Shown here: piece by piece, positions 10,200-22,179 of the stretch
How positions within the stretch are numbered: position 1 is the first letter of the stretch
Layout of the letters: each line of letters opens with the position of its first letter
NCBI GenBank assembly: GCA_009809945.1
Contig: WTPW01000359.1
Coordinates: 72,450-136,449 of the forward strand
Source of the DNA: Gigaspora margarita
Taxonomy: Eukaryota > Glomeromycota > Glomeromycetes > Diversisporales > Gigasporaceae
Reading direction: 5' to 3'
DNA length: 64,000 bases
Program-made: the position numbers and the translations under genes
Notes under the pieces: model-generated
Database searches by the model: none
What the model was told of the DNA's origin: nothing
Seen by the model: the letters and a program-made list of their open reading frames with translations, nothing else

Positions 10200-11770
10200 C
10201 TTTAGTTCGAACACACTGTTTTTATGATAATCTCCAATGTTCTTTTATTTTCTTGTAATTCTGATGATGTTCATCAGTTAATTGAAATTTATCTTTGGCA
10301 TAGTGATAAATTTTCTTTTTAGATTTTTGTTATGCGAAGTTATCTCTTTTGAATATAAAATTTTGTGATTTTTGCAAACATTGAATAAAATAAAGTAGCT
10401 TGGTAACATATATTGAAATTATTTTTCATGGTATTTTAAAGATTCTTGGTTATTAAGGCATTGTTATAGCACATAAATTTTACAGTAAATCCTAATAGAA
10501 ATCACGACTGTTAATTCCAAATACAAACCAACTCAACACATATTGCGTGTACCACAATAGCTCGTAAGTTTCATAACAAAATTTTTTACAGTAATTTCTG
10601 ATAGAATTTATGACTATTTTTCCGACATATACCGTCTGTCACCACTATAGTCAGTAAGTTGTGCAGCAAAATTTTTTACAGCAAACATGATGTAATTTCA
10701 ATACAAAAACAAAAACTAATTCAACCTTAATCGCATAATGTGCACTGCAATTGTCAGTAAATTTAGTAAATTTGTAAAAAAAAATTTTTTATAGCAAAAT
10801 TGTTTATAGTAAATCATAGTATTGTAAAATTCGCAACTGTAACTCCAACAATTCCAGCAAAATTTTCACGATAGAATTTACGACTATGATTCCAACATAA
10901 ACTAACTCAACTTTAACCGCATATTGTGTATCACCATAGTAGTTTGTAATGTTTTGTAACAAATTTTTTACAATAAGTTATGATAGAATAATTTTAATAC
11001 ATACAGTTATGCCACCGCATTAGTAATACAACATAACTTTATCGTCGTGATAATAAGCTTTGTAATAGAATTTTTATAGTAAATCAAATAGAAATTATGA
11101 CAATTTCAATACAGTCTAATACAGTAAAGTTATTGCTGTTGAAATGATGAAATTATAAGAATTAAAAAAAGAATAATCTTTAAATAAAGGGATAAAATTC
11201 ATTTAAGAACGCCCGAACTTTGTTACTTTTAAAGTAAAATAATTCTTTAGCAAACTTGAGAAAAAATTTTTAATTTACATGAATACATCTACTGTAATAA
11301 GTAGTAACAACTAAAAAAAAAAACTTAGACTAATTTACTATAATAAAAATCTACAGATACAAAGAAATAACTTTATTATGAATGAATTAGAAATAGAAAT
11401 ATTTTGGCTTGGTTATTATTACGATGGAATTGGAAAAACAAAATATTAGTCATTAAAAACTTGTAGATATAGAGGAACTAGACAAGACTGCAAATTATCA
11501 ATTTTGATAAATTAGAATAAGTTAACAATCGTTAAAATTATTTTGATTCAGTGCAAAATTAAATAATTTAGTCTACAAGGTCTACAAGGTTAATGCTACT
11601 ATAAAATAACATTTAATTATTAGTATAACTTCATAGTGATAAGCGAAAATTTTGATTTGTTATGCAAGATTTTAAAATCTTAAATTATTAATAATAAAAT
11701 AAGTTGTAACTTACAGTAAGCTATCGGTAAGTTACTAATTTTGTAACTTACTATAAATTATCGTAATTTT
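10200..11770. other. AT-rich spacer with diverged ttacagtaaat tandem-like motif
   Basis: From 10480 to 11110, a loose period of about 100-150 bases recurs: (a)ttttttacagtaaat...gatagaaattacgact...ccaacataaact...caactc...ccgcatattgtgta.ccatagta. At least five degenerate repeats are visible (near 10480, 10590, 10670, 10860 and 10960). It is non-coding and looks like an old tandem array. Confidence 0.5.
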
Positions 11771-11773
11771 ACA

Positions 11774-12200
11774 ACCTTGCCCTTGATCCTATATTTTCCA
11801 GAATTTTATAATTCTTGGAAGTAACACTTTGCCGTTCATTTCTAGTTACTTCCACTTCACACTCAATTGGTAACCGATGCAAGGATGCTTCAATTAAATG
11901 CATTAAGCTTCTACTAACGTATTTTCTGGCCCGTATGTAACTTAATTAAAGCACCTTTGGTTTTATTTTTTTGTAAAAGAACATCAGTAATATCTTTCAT
12001 CACCACTCCCTAGCACTCTCCTGATCAACCCAGCAATAATGCATTACTTCCTCAGAATGCAACAATATGAATCTATAAAGTTGCTGGAAACTATCTCTAT
12101 TTGTCACAAATTCAGAACATACTCTTCTTATTGAAGCGTCCTTACCCAGCCTTTTTATAGCGGTTTTTTCATCTAAAAGAACGGCTTGGTCGCCTTCCAT
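11774..12200 (-). pseudogene. Fragment of an unrecognised lineage gene
   Basis: A start codon at 12200 opens a 66-codon frame beginning MEGDQAVLLDEKTAIKRLGK and reaching VDQESAREW before a stop. About 90 bases further along the same strand, a coding-like stretch continues in another frame: SLMHLIEASLHRLPIECEVE then VTRNERQSVTSKNYK. Acidic, leucine-rich composition and codon use suggest real protein ancestry, but the pieces are separated by stops and a frame change. I do not recognise the domain. Confidence 0.45.
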
Positions 12201-12980
12201 TAATTATACTGATTGGAGCCCAAATCAATTACTCCATTAATTAACGGATCATTACATGACAAATTATCAACATCTACTTAATTTACTTTCTGATAAAGAA
12301 GTCTAAAAAGTTCTTTGCGTCAATATATTAGTTTCCTTTATATTGTTCTAACAAAATTAACGTACCGAAGTAAATCTGTATCCAACATTAATGCCTTTAG
12401 TTCTTTCCAAATAAATCGCATCTATGAATTAAAAAAAAGGTGTAAATATATATATTTAAGTTAATAAAATTCTTATATATCGAGCTTATGTTCAGAAATT
12501 GCTGGCTTTATGGTTTATAATTGGCAGTGTAATAGGGCAGTTTATCGCTTGTATTCATCGTTTCGAATGCGGAAACCGTTTACACGACACCATTACACCA
12601 TCATATTATTTAAAATAAATATCATGCTTTGTTTGTGAAGCACTTATTAGCACTATAAATTTGCCTTATTAATTTCTTGAACGATTCGAGACATTGCCTT
12701 TTATATGACAAAATTATCATTATATGAAAAAACTTACGAAAGAGTTATGCTGATTATGAGAAATGTATTTTGACCAATTTAATTTTTTTTTTCAATGTGA
12801 AAATTACAGAATTAAAATTTTAAGTGTTTGTACTGTAGCTACGCCACCAAAATTCTACCTGCACGTGATCAGAATCCAATAACATTTCAAGATCAGGTGT
12901 AACATAACACGATAACACGATCAGAAAATTCATATCTAGGAAGATCACAATTTTGCTCATCGGTCAAATGCTATATCAAT
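12201..12980. other. Spacer, no supported gene
   Basis: No ORF of useful length, no terminal repeat pair and no RNA gene were found. A cacgataacacgat short repeat lies at about 12907-12920. Confidence 0.3.
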
Positions 12981-12987
12981 ATTTGTT

Positions 12988-13712
12988 GATATCATACAGC
13001 TTCCATAATTTCTTCCCAAAATGGGTTTTCTATTGCTATAAAGAAAAAAAAGAACTTTGTTAATATAATGACATTGCTAAACAAAAGTCTTGAAAATTTG
13101 GAAACTTTTTATACTTTATTAAATGTTCATTAACCGGCAAATTAATTCAACAAATTCTTTTTTGAAATGAAAACATTTTGACAGGGGCATGCTTCATGGG
13201 CGTGCCCAGAGACCCATGCCTCTTGTAGGAAACAAATAGCTATATTATATAATGATAAATCAACTTTTCTATAATTTCATTAAGGGCACAAATATTGTTT
13301 CGTAGAGTTGCCTACATATTTAAAAATTCTATTAAATAACCAAAAAATATACTATATATACCAACTTTACTATATTTTATCAAAAGATGATAATCTTACT
13401 CTCAATTTCCACAATTCATTCATAAATCTGGCAAGTAAGGACTGTTCTCAATTCATTGAAATTTGTACTAAAGCAAAACATTGAACAAAATAGAAAGCAC
13501 CAAATGATATAGTTATAATCCGATATGCCAAAGTTCTACATAAAGCAGAAAGGGTTATTTCTAAGTAAAAATGATTGTATATAATATTACATACCAGTAA
13601 CTTTGAATACCAAATACTGGAACTCTATTAAGTTCTTTTCTCTAAGTCTTTTTATTTCCCATGCTCTTTCTCTAGTAAGCTTCCTCAATAACCACAAATG
13701 GACATCTGCATG
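12988..13712 (-). pseudogene. Possible 3' exons of an unrecognised gene
   Basis: On the minus strand, 13712-13598 reads ADVHLWLLRKLTRERAWEIK then RLREKNLIEFQYLVFK without a stop. Further along, 13038-12992 reads AIENPFWEEIMEAV followed by TGA, preceded by a clean acceptor (ttctttatag). These look like internal and terminal exons of one gene, but the part between (13050-13590) is AT-rich and I cannot trace the frame. It may be a remnant. Confidence 0.35.
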
Positions 13713-13957
13713 TACTTATTTGCACAATTAATAAATTTCAAAAAATAGATCAATATTTCGATTTAAAAATCAATTAAATATTTTAACAGTATAATACTGT
13801 AATATATAATATATTTTCTTTTATTTTATATAAACATATATATTGTTATTTAAAAAAATTATTTTAAATACATACAGACTCTCGCAGTATATTGCTCAAA
13901 AAAAAAAAAAAGTGCACAAAAAATCAAATTTAGTTGGAAAATCGGGTTGTCTTTGGC

Positions 13958-14008
13958 CAATTACATTTATCGTTTCACCTGGTGATTAATTGATTTGCAT
14001 CAGCCAAT
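13958..14008 (+). promoter_or_regulatory. Two CCAAT boxes upstream of the E(z) gene
   Basis: GGCCAATTAC (CCAAT at 13958-13962) and AGCCAATCAG (CCAAT at 14004-14008) lie 167 and 121 bases upstream of the E(z) start codon. The pair is consistent with a HAP/NF-Y-type fungal promoter. The functional role is inferred. Confidence 0.45.
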
Positions 14009-14128
14009 CAGAGAAATTTCTTTCTATATCACCAAAATCTATATTTGCGAAAACAACAGTAACGGGATAAGTTTGTGCACATTAATTATGTTAGTTGAAA
14101 GCTTTTGAGATTCACGCGTAATAATAAT

Positions 14129-17100
14129 ATGAAGAAGTACAATGGTAAACCGCTGGCAGTTTTGAAAGAAGAAATTGATAAGGAGTACGTTAAAACGCGC
14201 GAAAAATATTATGATACAAAACAGTTAGAAAACAAGGTATTTTGAATTTTCGCGTATTTTTAAATTAACCCAAAAGCTTCTTAATAACATTTGTCTTATC
14301 ATCTGTATATCCAATTTAATATTATTAATAGGCACTTGTGCGTGAAAGTAGTGCGAAAGCGCAAACAATGTTACTTCAATGCGATAAAAATGTCAAAGAA
14401 ATTTATTCTAGATTTAGGGGAGATCCTTATCCTGCATTTGACAATTTACCAGCAATGAAAGCGAAAAGCAGCACCAATAATGCAAGCCAATCAAAAACTC
14501 CAACGAAAGGAAAGTCACCGCCCAAAATTGATTTAAATGTTCAGGTAAGATAGTTACAAAATGAATTTGTCAAAATGCATGAATTGTTTCTAATGAGCTT
14601 GAATAAATATTTATAGGATTATCTATCAACTACTCATCGTAAAAAACGCTCAGATAAGCGCTTGGCTATAAGCATTCCAATTCAAAATGAAATTCCGAAA
14701 TACGCATTGTGGACTCCTATTACGAGAAGTTCAAAGGTATTATTATAGTTTTAAATTAATTATAATCTCATTTTATCAACGATAATTATTTACGAATGAT
14801 GATTAAATTTGACCAACAAATTCTATGTATAGACGGATGATGATCCTGTATTGAGACATCTTTATTATTTTGGAGAAGACAGTGAAGACGATGATGACGT
14901 TGATTATTTTGATGTTTATGAAGACAGCATAGTAGGAAAAAATGCGTATGATCCAGAAGGTTGGATTATAAAAAAGAATTAATTAAAAATATTAATTAAA
15001 AAAATATCATGTTTCATATAGATTATTCTTACACTTTATGTTAATAATTAATAATAGGAGAACAAATTGCTATAAAAACCATACATTACATTTTCAAGCA
15101 AAATAATATTCCAATAGAACTTGTAGAAAAATATATAGCTAAATTAGAAGACCCAAAACCGAGCAAAGCACCTGCAACACCTTCGACCTCAAGGATCACA
15201 CGATCACCAGCAACGGCAAACACTCCTAATGATAACAATGATGAGAACATTGATGTATCATTTATTGAGGTTACTCTTAAAGTGCTTGCCAAATTCCTGA
15301 AAGGAAAAGATATCAAGAAGATGGTAAGTAGGTAAGATATTATAGACAAACAAGTTATTAATTATATAATTACAATGGATTTTAATAACTATTTTCGTAG
15401 GTACTTGGAGTATGCACGTAGTGAAACAAGAGCCATGAATTTGAATAGGTATTATTTACATTATTATTAAATTTCTTAAGGACTTTATGAATAAGCATAT
15501 TGTTTATTTATAGAAGAAATTTGAAATATCTCTTCTGTTAAGTCATCAAACCAGGTCAAGTGGTAACATAGTTTCAGATGTGTTGACGCATTCTTATTCA
15601 AGTCTTTGGTGTCGTAGATGTTATGTTTACGATTGTAAACTTCATGGTTTGTATCAGATCAATTTTTTTTAATATTTCAATATTGATATAAAAATATAAT
15701 GATAGGCAATTCCTTTTTATCATTCAGTTTGTGTTACGACGTGATTTTACAAGATTAGTTTATGTATATTTATATGTTAGGCACCGACTTTAGACCATCT
15801 GGAAACAAAAAACGTCCACGTCCTCCAATTAGTAAAAATAAACCTTGCGGATCACATTGCTATCTTCATTCGAAAGAGGACAGTCAAAATTCATATATGA
15901 CAGATAATTGGGATGATGCTGAAATTGCACTATTTGAAAAGGCGGGATATCTTATGGGAATTAAGAATTACTGTGGTGTAGCAACGATAGTTGTGACTAA
16001 GACTTGTGAACAGGTTTTTTTTAAAAAATTTGACTATTTATGACTTATATGACTTATTTCATGGAAACATATTTTGTTAATTAGATGAATTTATTTTTAA
16101 TAGATTTTTCGTAGATCTCAATTACTAGGAGAAATCGACAAAGATGATGACCATATAGAAATTGGTTCGTCATCCGATGATGCACGAAAAAAGGGCAAGA
16201 AAATGGCGAAAATGGGTAAAAGAAATTGATTTATTGGATGAATTTAAAAATTCCTAAGAAAGGATAGTATTATGTATAAATTAATAATATTGTTTTTTAA
16301 TGATTTCAGAAATTGATGCAGAAAACCATTCAGAATATCATCCGTGTGATCACCCTGGAAGACCTTGCGATTCTGCATGCCCTTGCAGACAAGGAAACGT
16401 ACCTTGTGAAAAGTATTGTCATTGTGAATTAGATTGTAAGCATATTTATTATTTTTATTGTTGAAACTGTTTATCTATTGAATGTTTTTTCAAACCCAAT
16501 TTTATTTTGTAAAGGTCCACGACGATTTCCAGGATGTAACTGTACAGGAGCTGGAAAGTCATGCAGTAACCGAACATGTGTTTGTTTTGCTAATTATCGT
16601 GAATGTGATCCGGATTTATGCGGATGCACAGCCTCAGGTAATTTTTTTTTTTGCTCAAAACTTTTTACCGTAATAAAATATTTGCTTATAAAGGAAACGA
16701 ATTTTATTATATTTAGAACCTCTGACTGCACAATTTATGGGCAAGCAGTCGTGTAAGAATGTAGCTATACAAAGGTCTTTGACAAAGGTAATTATGACTT
16801 TATTTATGCTATAAGAAATTTGATTCAAGCGTTAATTATGTTATTATCAAACTACATCTAGCGCACAATTGTCGGAAAGTCAACCGTAGCTGGTTGGGGT
16901 CTTTTTGTAAGAGAACAAGTCAAGAAAAATGATTATTTGGGAGAATATATTGGTGAAGTAAGTGAATTTAGTATTAATCCATATTCAATATTGAATATTG
17001 TGAGTTAAACTTTTTTTTAACTTTTTTAAAATTATCATCAAACGTAACTGTTATAGGTGATTTCACAAGCAGAGGCGGATAGACGTGGAAAAATATATGA

Positions 17101-17610
17101 TAAAAGAGGCACCAGCTTTTTATTTAATTTGAATAAAGGTTAGAGATATTAAATATGAAGATTTGTTTATAAAAAATAGAGACATTAATAATATTAATAA
17201 TTTTTATATTATAGATTTTGTAGTAGACGCAACACGAAAAGGCAATAAATTTAGGTTCATTAATCATTCTAACGATCCAAATGCATTTTGTCGTGGTAAG
17301 TTTTCAAAGTTACAATTAATTATATGACATGTTTAATTCGTTAGTAATTATTTTAATTGTTTTTGGATATTCAGTTACGTTAGTAAATGGTGAACATCGT
17401 ATAGGAATTTATGCGATGAGCGATCTTGAGCCTGGCCAAGAATTATTTTTTGATTATAGGTATATTATTATTTTATTGATAACATCCAAATGAATCATCC
17501 AAGTGAATAATAGATAAAACATAAATGCATTTTATTTAAATAGATATGATGGCGAGGCATTGAAATTTGTTCCCCTTGAACGTGAACGTCCACCAAGCCC
17601 GTCGAAATAA
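14129..17610 (+). CDS. EZH2-like: Enhancer-of-zeste histone H3K27 methyltransferase (PRC2 catalytic subunit)
   Basis: The predicted product is 689 residues from 17 exons: 14129-14236, 14332-14544, 14617-14736, 14833-14959, 15058-15331, 15401-15448, 15543-15646, 15781-16013, 16104-16215, 16310-16435, 16515-16637, 16717-16787, 16862-16957, 17057-17138, 17215-17295, 17375-17459, 17544-17610. All joints are GT-AG and keep phase. The [12 protein letters not shown] and [10 protein letters not shown] blocks (about 315-350) precede a SANT-like segment ending TKTCEQ (about 409). The pre-SET CXC region ([31 protein letters not shown]) spans about 450-530. The SET domain ([62 protein letters not shown]) runs from about 560 to the end. 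Order and length match animal EZH2 (about 746). It should methylate H3 Lys27 with EED and SUZ12 partners. The small exon 6 and the exon 7 acceptor (ttctgttaag) were chosen because only they keep the frame. Confidence 0.93.
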
Positions 17611-18152
17611 AACTTAGTTTCGATTTATAACAAACTATGGTATACAATATCGGTTAGGTTATAGCTGGATAAATTTTTTTTTTTTATTAAATGATAAAAA
17701 TAAATTCATTATAAAAAGTAAAATTTCATTATAAAAGTAAATTCATTACTAAATAAATTGATAAATGTGGTACCTTAAATACGGTTATTATATGTGGTTA
17801 CACCATATCCTTGTTATATGTAGTGCACATCAACTACAATTCAAAAAATGATGTATGATTGGGCAGTTATTACATTAAAGACTGTCGTGATTTTTTGAGT
17901 ATGGCTTTGGTAGTTTCTTCAAGTTTCTAACGGCTGCTAGTGTAAAGTTTACGCTTTACGACCCAATGTTTGCTTTTGTATAATCTAAATATATATTAAT
18001 AGGTTATTACTTTTTTTATTTTATTTTAGTATTTCTCCTTTCCTTCTTTTTCTTTTATTTATTTTTTCCGAGGAATACAATATAAAGCAGCTCATTGTAA
18101 AATTTCTTAACTTTAGACTTTTGTACAATATATATACATAAAATATAAAAAA
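17611..18152. other. Spacer between E(z) and Ndfip-like gene
   Basis: This holds the 3' region of E(z) and 5' region of the next gene. A near-duplicate aaaagtaaaatttcattataaaagtaaattcatta is visible at 17695-17750. There is no ORF or mobile element. Confidence 0.4.
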
Positions 18153-19397
18153 ATGAGTGGATATTCACGAGTAAGCAGATTCTTTTAGTATACTATATTA
18201 GAGTAGCATCAAAATATTTTTTTGTGTTAAGAGGCTGATCTAAGCGTGAAGGATCTTCAAAGGCACGGCTAAAATATTCTCGTTCATAATCAGGTACCTG
18301 AAAATGACGACGTTCAAGTCGTTGAACTTCAAGTTCCGTCTTCAACTGCCGAATCTTCTGCATCACCCACTCCAAGCCCTGCTTATTCTACACAAATTGA
18401 TAATAACAATGACATAATAGAATCAGAACCCATTCTCGAAAATTCGAAGGATACTACTTCTACAGATAATGATGAACTTGACGAATCTGATGAACTTGTG
18501 AATAACGGTAATAATCGATTTTCCATATTTAGCTCGATAAAGAAACAAACAGCACCTGTATCTTTACCTATTGTCACTGACGGAGTGTTCTCCAACTTGT
18601 CGGCTAAGCCCGATACGGAAGCTACTAAGGATGATGAAAACCCACCAGTAAGATAGAAAATTTTTTTTTTTTTCTCTTACACATATTGTTTTTAATAAAT
18701 GTAATTAACGAAATACTGGCTAATGTCTAGTCATACGAATCTGCTGCGGCTGACGCTACACCTCCATACTGGGAAACGACTATAATTGCACCTGGATTAT
18801 GTGGGGATGAAATTCTTGTCGAAGGTTTACCTGTTGGGAACTTTTTCAGTTTCATTTGGAATATGCTCGGTAGGTTATCAAAATAGTTAGTCGATTTTAA
18901 TACAATTATAATTATTTATAATTATTAAATTTACTTTAAAAAAAAAAAAAATTAGTATCAATGAGTTTCCAATTTGTTGGATTCTTATTAACATATCTTT
19001 TACATACAATTAATTTTGATAACCTTAAAAAACTTTTTTTTATCTAGAATGGCTCCCGAGCTGGTTTGGGTATCACATTAGTACAATATGGTTTCTATCT
19101 TCGTGGTAGGTCATTTCAAGAGGATGGTGTGTATTATAATTATGATGATGCTGATTTAAGTGATAAAGAATTAGCGCGCAGAGCATGGTTAAGGTTAGTT
19201 GGATAACGAAAAAAAAATTTTTTTTTCTGAATTGCCTTATTTTGATTATTTAATTTATATTTAATATTATATAATACGTTTATAGCTACATCCTTATGTT
19301 CTTGGGTTGGTTTATTGTTATTCGAAGCGTTTCAGATTATATCAGAGTTAAAAGAATGGAAACAATCATGCGTACTACGCCAGATGAAAGTGTATAA
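18153..19397 (+). CDS. Ndfip/Bsd2-family membrane adaptor for HECT ubiquitin ligases
   Basis: Exons are 18153-18170, 18294-18647, 18731-18869, 18956-about 19010, 19048-19193 and 19286-19397. The N-terminal half is acidic and Ser/Thr-rich. The membrane domain contains DEILVEGLPVGNFFSFIWNM, SMSFQFVGFLLTYLLHT, NGSRAGLGITLVQYGFYLRG and SYILMFLGWFIVIRSV, the three-span signature of Bsd2/Ndfip proteins, which recruit Rsp5/Nedd4 ligases to sort transporters in Golgi and endosome membranes. A TPPYW motif stands where PY motifs usually occur, but is not a strict PPxY. The oddity is exon 4: no GT donor exists between YLLHT and the acceptor at 19047, so about five family residues (xHAAK) are missing and straight read-through meets a stop. 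A non-canonical donor, an indel or an assembly error is possible. The family call is firm, the gene model less so. Confidence 0.85.
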
Positions 19398-19559
19398 TCA
19401 TAATTTTTAAAAATTTTTTCTTTTTTTTAAATTCATTATTAAACATTTGCAATTCAGGTATAAAATAAAAAAAAAGGGATTCTTTTGTAGTTTTTCATTT
19501 CATATTAGATTCTGTTACTTCATATTGATTTTTAAATAGTTTTAACGTGGTCTACCCTT

Positions 19560-19595
<36 letters not shown>

Positions 19596-20620
19596 TTTTT
19601 TTTTGTACACAATAATACCAACGTTATAAATTGAATCACGTAATAAAAGTTCAAAAGATACCAGAGACATCAGTCAGTCAATCAATCGATTGTAAATGAT
19701 CTCTATTTGGCAGCTAAGCCACTAGGTCAAATGGCAAACAATGGTAAACAATGACAAAATTAGTCTATACGTAAAAAATTTGGAAAATTTTACCCGGGTA
19801 AAGTCACCTGATATATAATTTCCATTATATTTACATAGTATATAAAAATTTTGCTAATTTGACCATAAAATAACGAAACAAACTATCTTGAAGTGATAAC
19901 AATTGAGGCTCCATTTTATACAAAAGGTTTGAATTTTTAAAGAGTAGTGATAGTTTGAGACTATCCATGATCTAGTGACTGGATTCGAAGTATCGAATCG
20001 AATGATATAAAATTAACCGGTAATATTATGAGATGATGAATTCATAATCCTGTCTGTGACTGGATTCGGTGAATATAAAAATTGTCATTATTGGGTCACG
20101 AGATGTCTCAATTCGTCAAATTACTCATATATATTTCGTTACATGGTATTTAAGAGACTTTTTGATGTAACACCCGTCAACAGTGACTGTACAGAAGTCA
20201 ATTTATGAATCTTATTTGTTTTGAGCATTTTCGAGTAACATCTATACGACAATAACAAGTTTAAAATTAAAAAGAAAACGAATTAATCAGTTAAAAGAGT
20301 TATACACGACGGTATTGTGACAATCAAGGTTCTATTAAGTGTAAAAAAAATCGTTCGTCAAAATTACAAAATTTTCTCGTTTTATTTATTTGAATAAATA
20401 CCTTCTCGTACATAAAAAAACACAATTATATCTTTTTTTTTTTTTTTTCTTCTTCTTTCTCTTTTATTACAATTAATAAATTGGTAATTTGAACTATGTA
20501 TGAACTTATTATATAATTAAAGTCGATTTTTGATTATCGATCAATGGCTTCACATCCTCGGTAATTATTTGCAATTGAAATTTATATAATCGAGGACGAA
20601 CCTTCTTGTAAGATTCAATT
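19398..20620. other. Convergent 3' spacer with long T tract
   Basis: The spacer lies between the 3' ends of the Ndfip-like gene (+) and the J-protein gene (-). It contains a 31-base T run around 19563-19593 and two forms of gactggattcg (19979, 20060) about 80 bases apart. No ORF or transposon ends were seen. The last 80 bases may belong to the J-protein gene in another frame (see that entry). Confidence 0.4.
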
Positions 20621-22179
20621 TCATACCAACCGTCGAATTTCTTTATATCTTTTCGATCTACTAAGTTCTGCAAGTCTTTCACAACTTGGTAATTTTGTCG
20701 ATTCTGCAGCCTTTAGTTTCTCTTCATCAGGAAATACCCACCCCCTGGCCTCATTTATCATACGTTTTTTTATCGCTAGTTCCGTATTACAATCCATATC
20801 TAATTTTTTTATATATGCAATTTCTATATAATCTTCAAATGTACGTAATTTTCTTGGATTTTGTTCAAAAGTTGAAAATTGAACAGGTTCAACAAAATAA
20901 GGAACTTGTAGTGAATGTGTAAATCTATTTTGTGTATGATATCCATTTTCTTGAAGAGAATATGATGGCATTGGTTCTGGTGAAGGTGAAAACCAACTCG
21001 AGGAGAAAGAGAATAAGAAAAGGAGGATAAGAGGTAATAGTTGAAAAAATGAAAGTAATGGGGAAGTATGTTGTTCTCGAGCTCCTTCTCCATTTGGTGA
21101 TGCTCTACGTGGTTGAAACCTCCGTGCTCTGAACCCTGGTCCAACAAAGGTTGCTGAATGAAAGCCTATAAAAGAAGTAAAATATATATTAAAAAAATAT
21201 ATATATATATATAAAATTTTATAAAATAAATTATATATAAAAATTACATACCATCCCCACCGAAAAACATATTAAATATTTCTTCCGGAGAAATATCATC
21301 AGCGTAAACAGCACCGTTTCCAAATCCATTATTAAAGCTTCTAAAACCAGATGGCATTCCAGTACTTCTTGAATCGGGGTCAGCACCATGTTCATCAAAT
21401 ATGGCACGCTTTTGCGGATCACTAAGTATTTGAAAAGCCTTGCTAACCACTAATTAATTATAGTAAAAAAATTAATTCAAATTATTATTAAAGAAATTTA
21501 ACGCGTGATAAGAATAATAAATTTTCATAGTTAAAAAAAAAAAAAAAAAATAAATAAATAAAATAAATTTACTAACTTTTAAATGCTTCATCAGCACCAG
21601 GAGCACCATTTTTATCAGGATGCATTTGTAAAGCCAACTAATGTTGCAGAAGTATGAAAGAGTTTAGCAATTATTGCATAATTAATGAATTTAGTTTTGA
21701 ATGGATTGAAAAAAATATCCTAAAAAATAATTCAAGCGTAATTCTTAAAAAAATAAAAAGAAAAACTAAATAATAGTAAATAACTGTACATATATTTATC
21801 TAACCTTTCGATAAGCCTTTTTAACCTCCGAATCGTTAGCATCTTTATTTATTCCCAATATTGCATAGTAATCGTGCGTTTTACAGGACCTTATTCGTTT
21901 GACAGCTTCAGCTTGTTCGGTAGTGTACTCACCTACTTGTCTTCCTTGTCTGTGTTCTCTAGTAGAAGTACTTGGTGATGATGTCGGACGATCGTTAGTT
22001 TCTCGAGTGCTTGAGGTTTTTTTAGACTCAGTTTGTTTAAGGAAAGTTTGTGCTTCAGTTGTCGGGAATAAATTTATTGATTTTTGTGCAAATTTAATCG
22101 CGCCAGAAACATTCCCTGATGCTAAATGATCTCGTGCTATTTTTAGACACCGTAGTGCCTCGTCTTTATTACCCTCCAT
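20621..22179 (-). CDS. ER membrane J-protein of the DNAJB12/DNAJB14 (Hlj1-like) type
   Basis: Four exons on the minus strand (22179-21805, 21637-21577, 21449-21252, 21165-20621) give 392 residues. Residues about 5-45 form an N-terminal helix repeat (KDEALRCLKIARDHLASGN) typical of DNAJB12/14. The J domain is at about 102-170 (DYYAILGINKDANDSEVKKA, HPDKN, AFQILSDPQKRAIFDEHG) with the essential HPD intact. A G/F-poor linker follows, then FVGPGFRARRF, one hydrophobic span at about 247-268 (LLPLILLFLFSFSSSWF) and a DUF1977-type C-terminal part (PYFVEPVQFSTF, LPSCERLAELS). The family anchors Hsp70 to the cytosolic face of the ER for quality control and ERAD. The chosen frame stops at 20621. A second frame continues the coding signal for about 44 codons beyond it (GWYEIESYKKVRPRLYKF), so the C terminus may be misread by one base. 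It is divergent from mL40 with 340 bases between starts. Confidence 0.9.

Noticed and set aside
13180-13240. MITE at the cagaggcatg/catgggcgtg palindrome
   Set aside because: The inverted match is about ten bases with no flanking duplication and no second copy seen.
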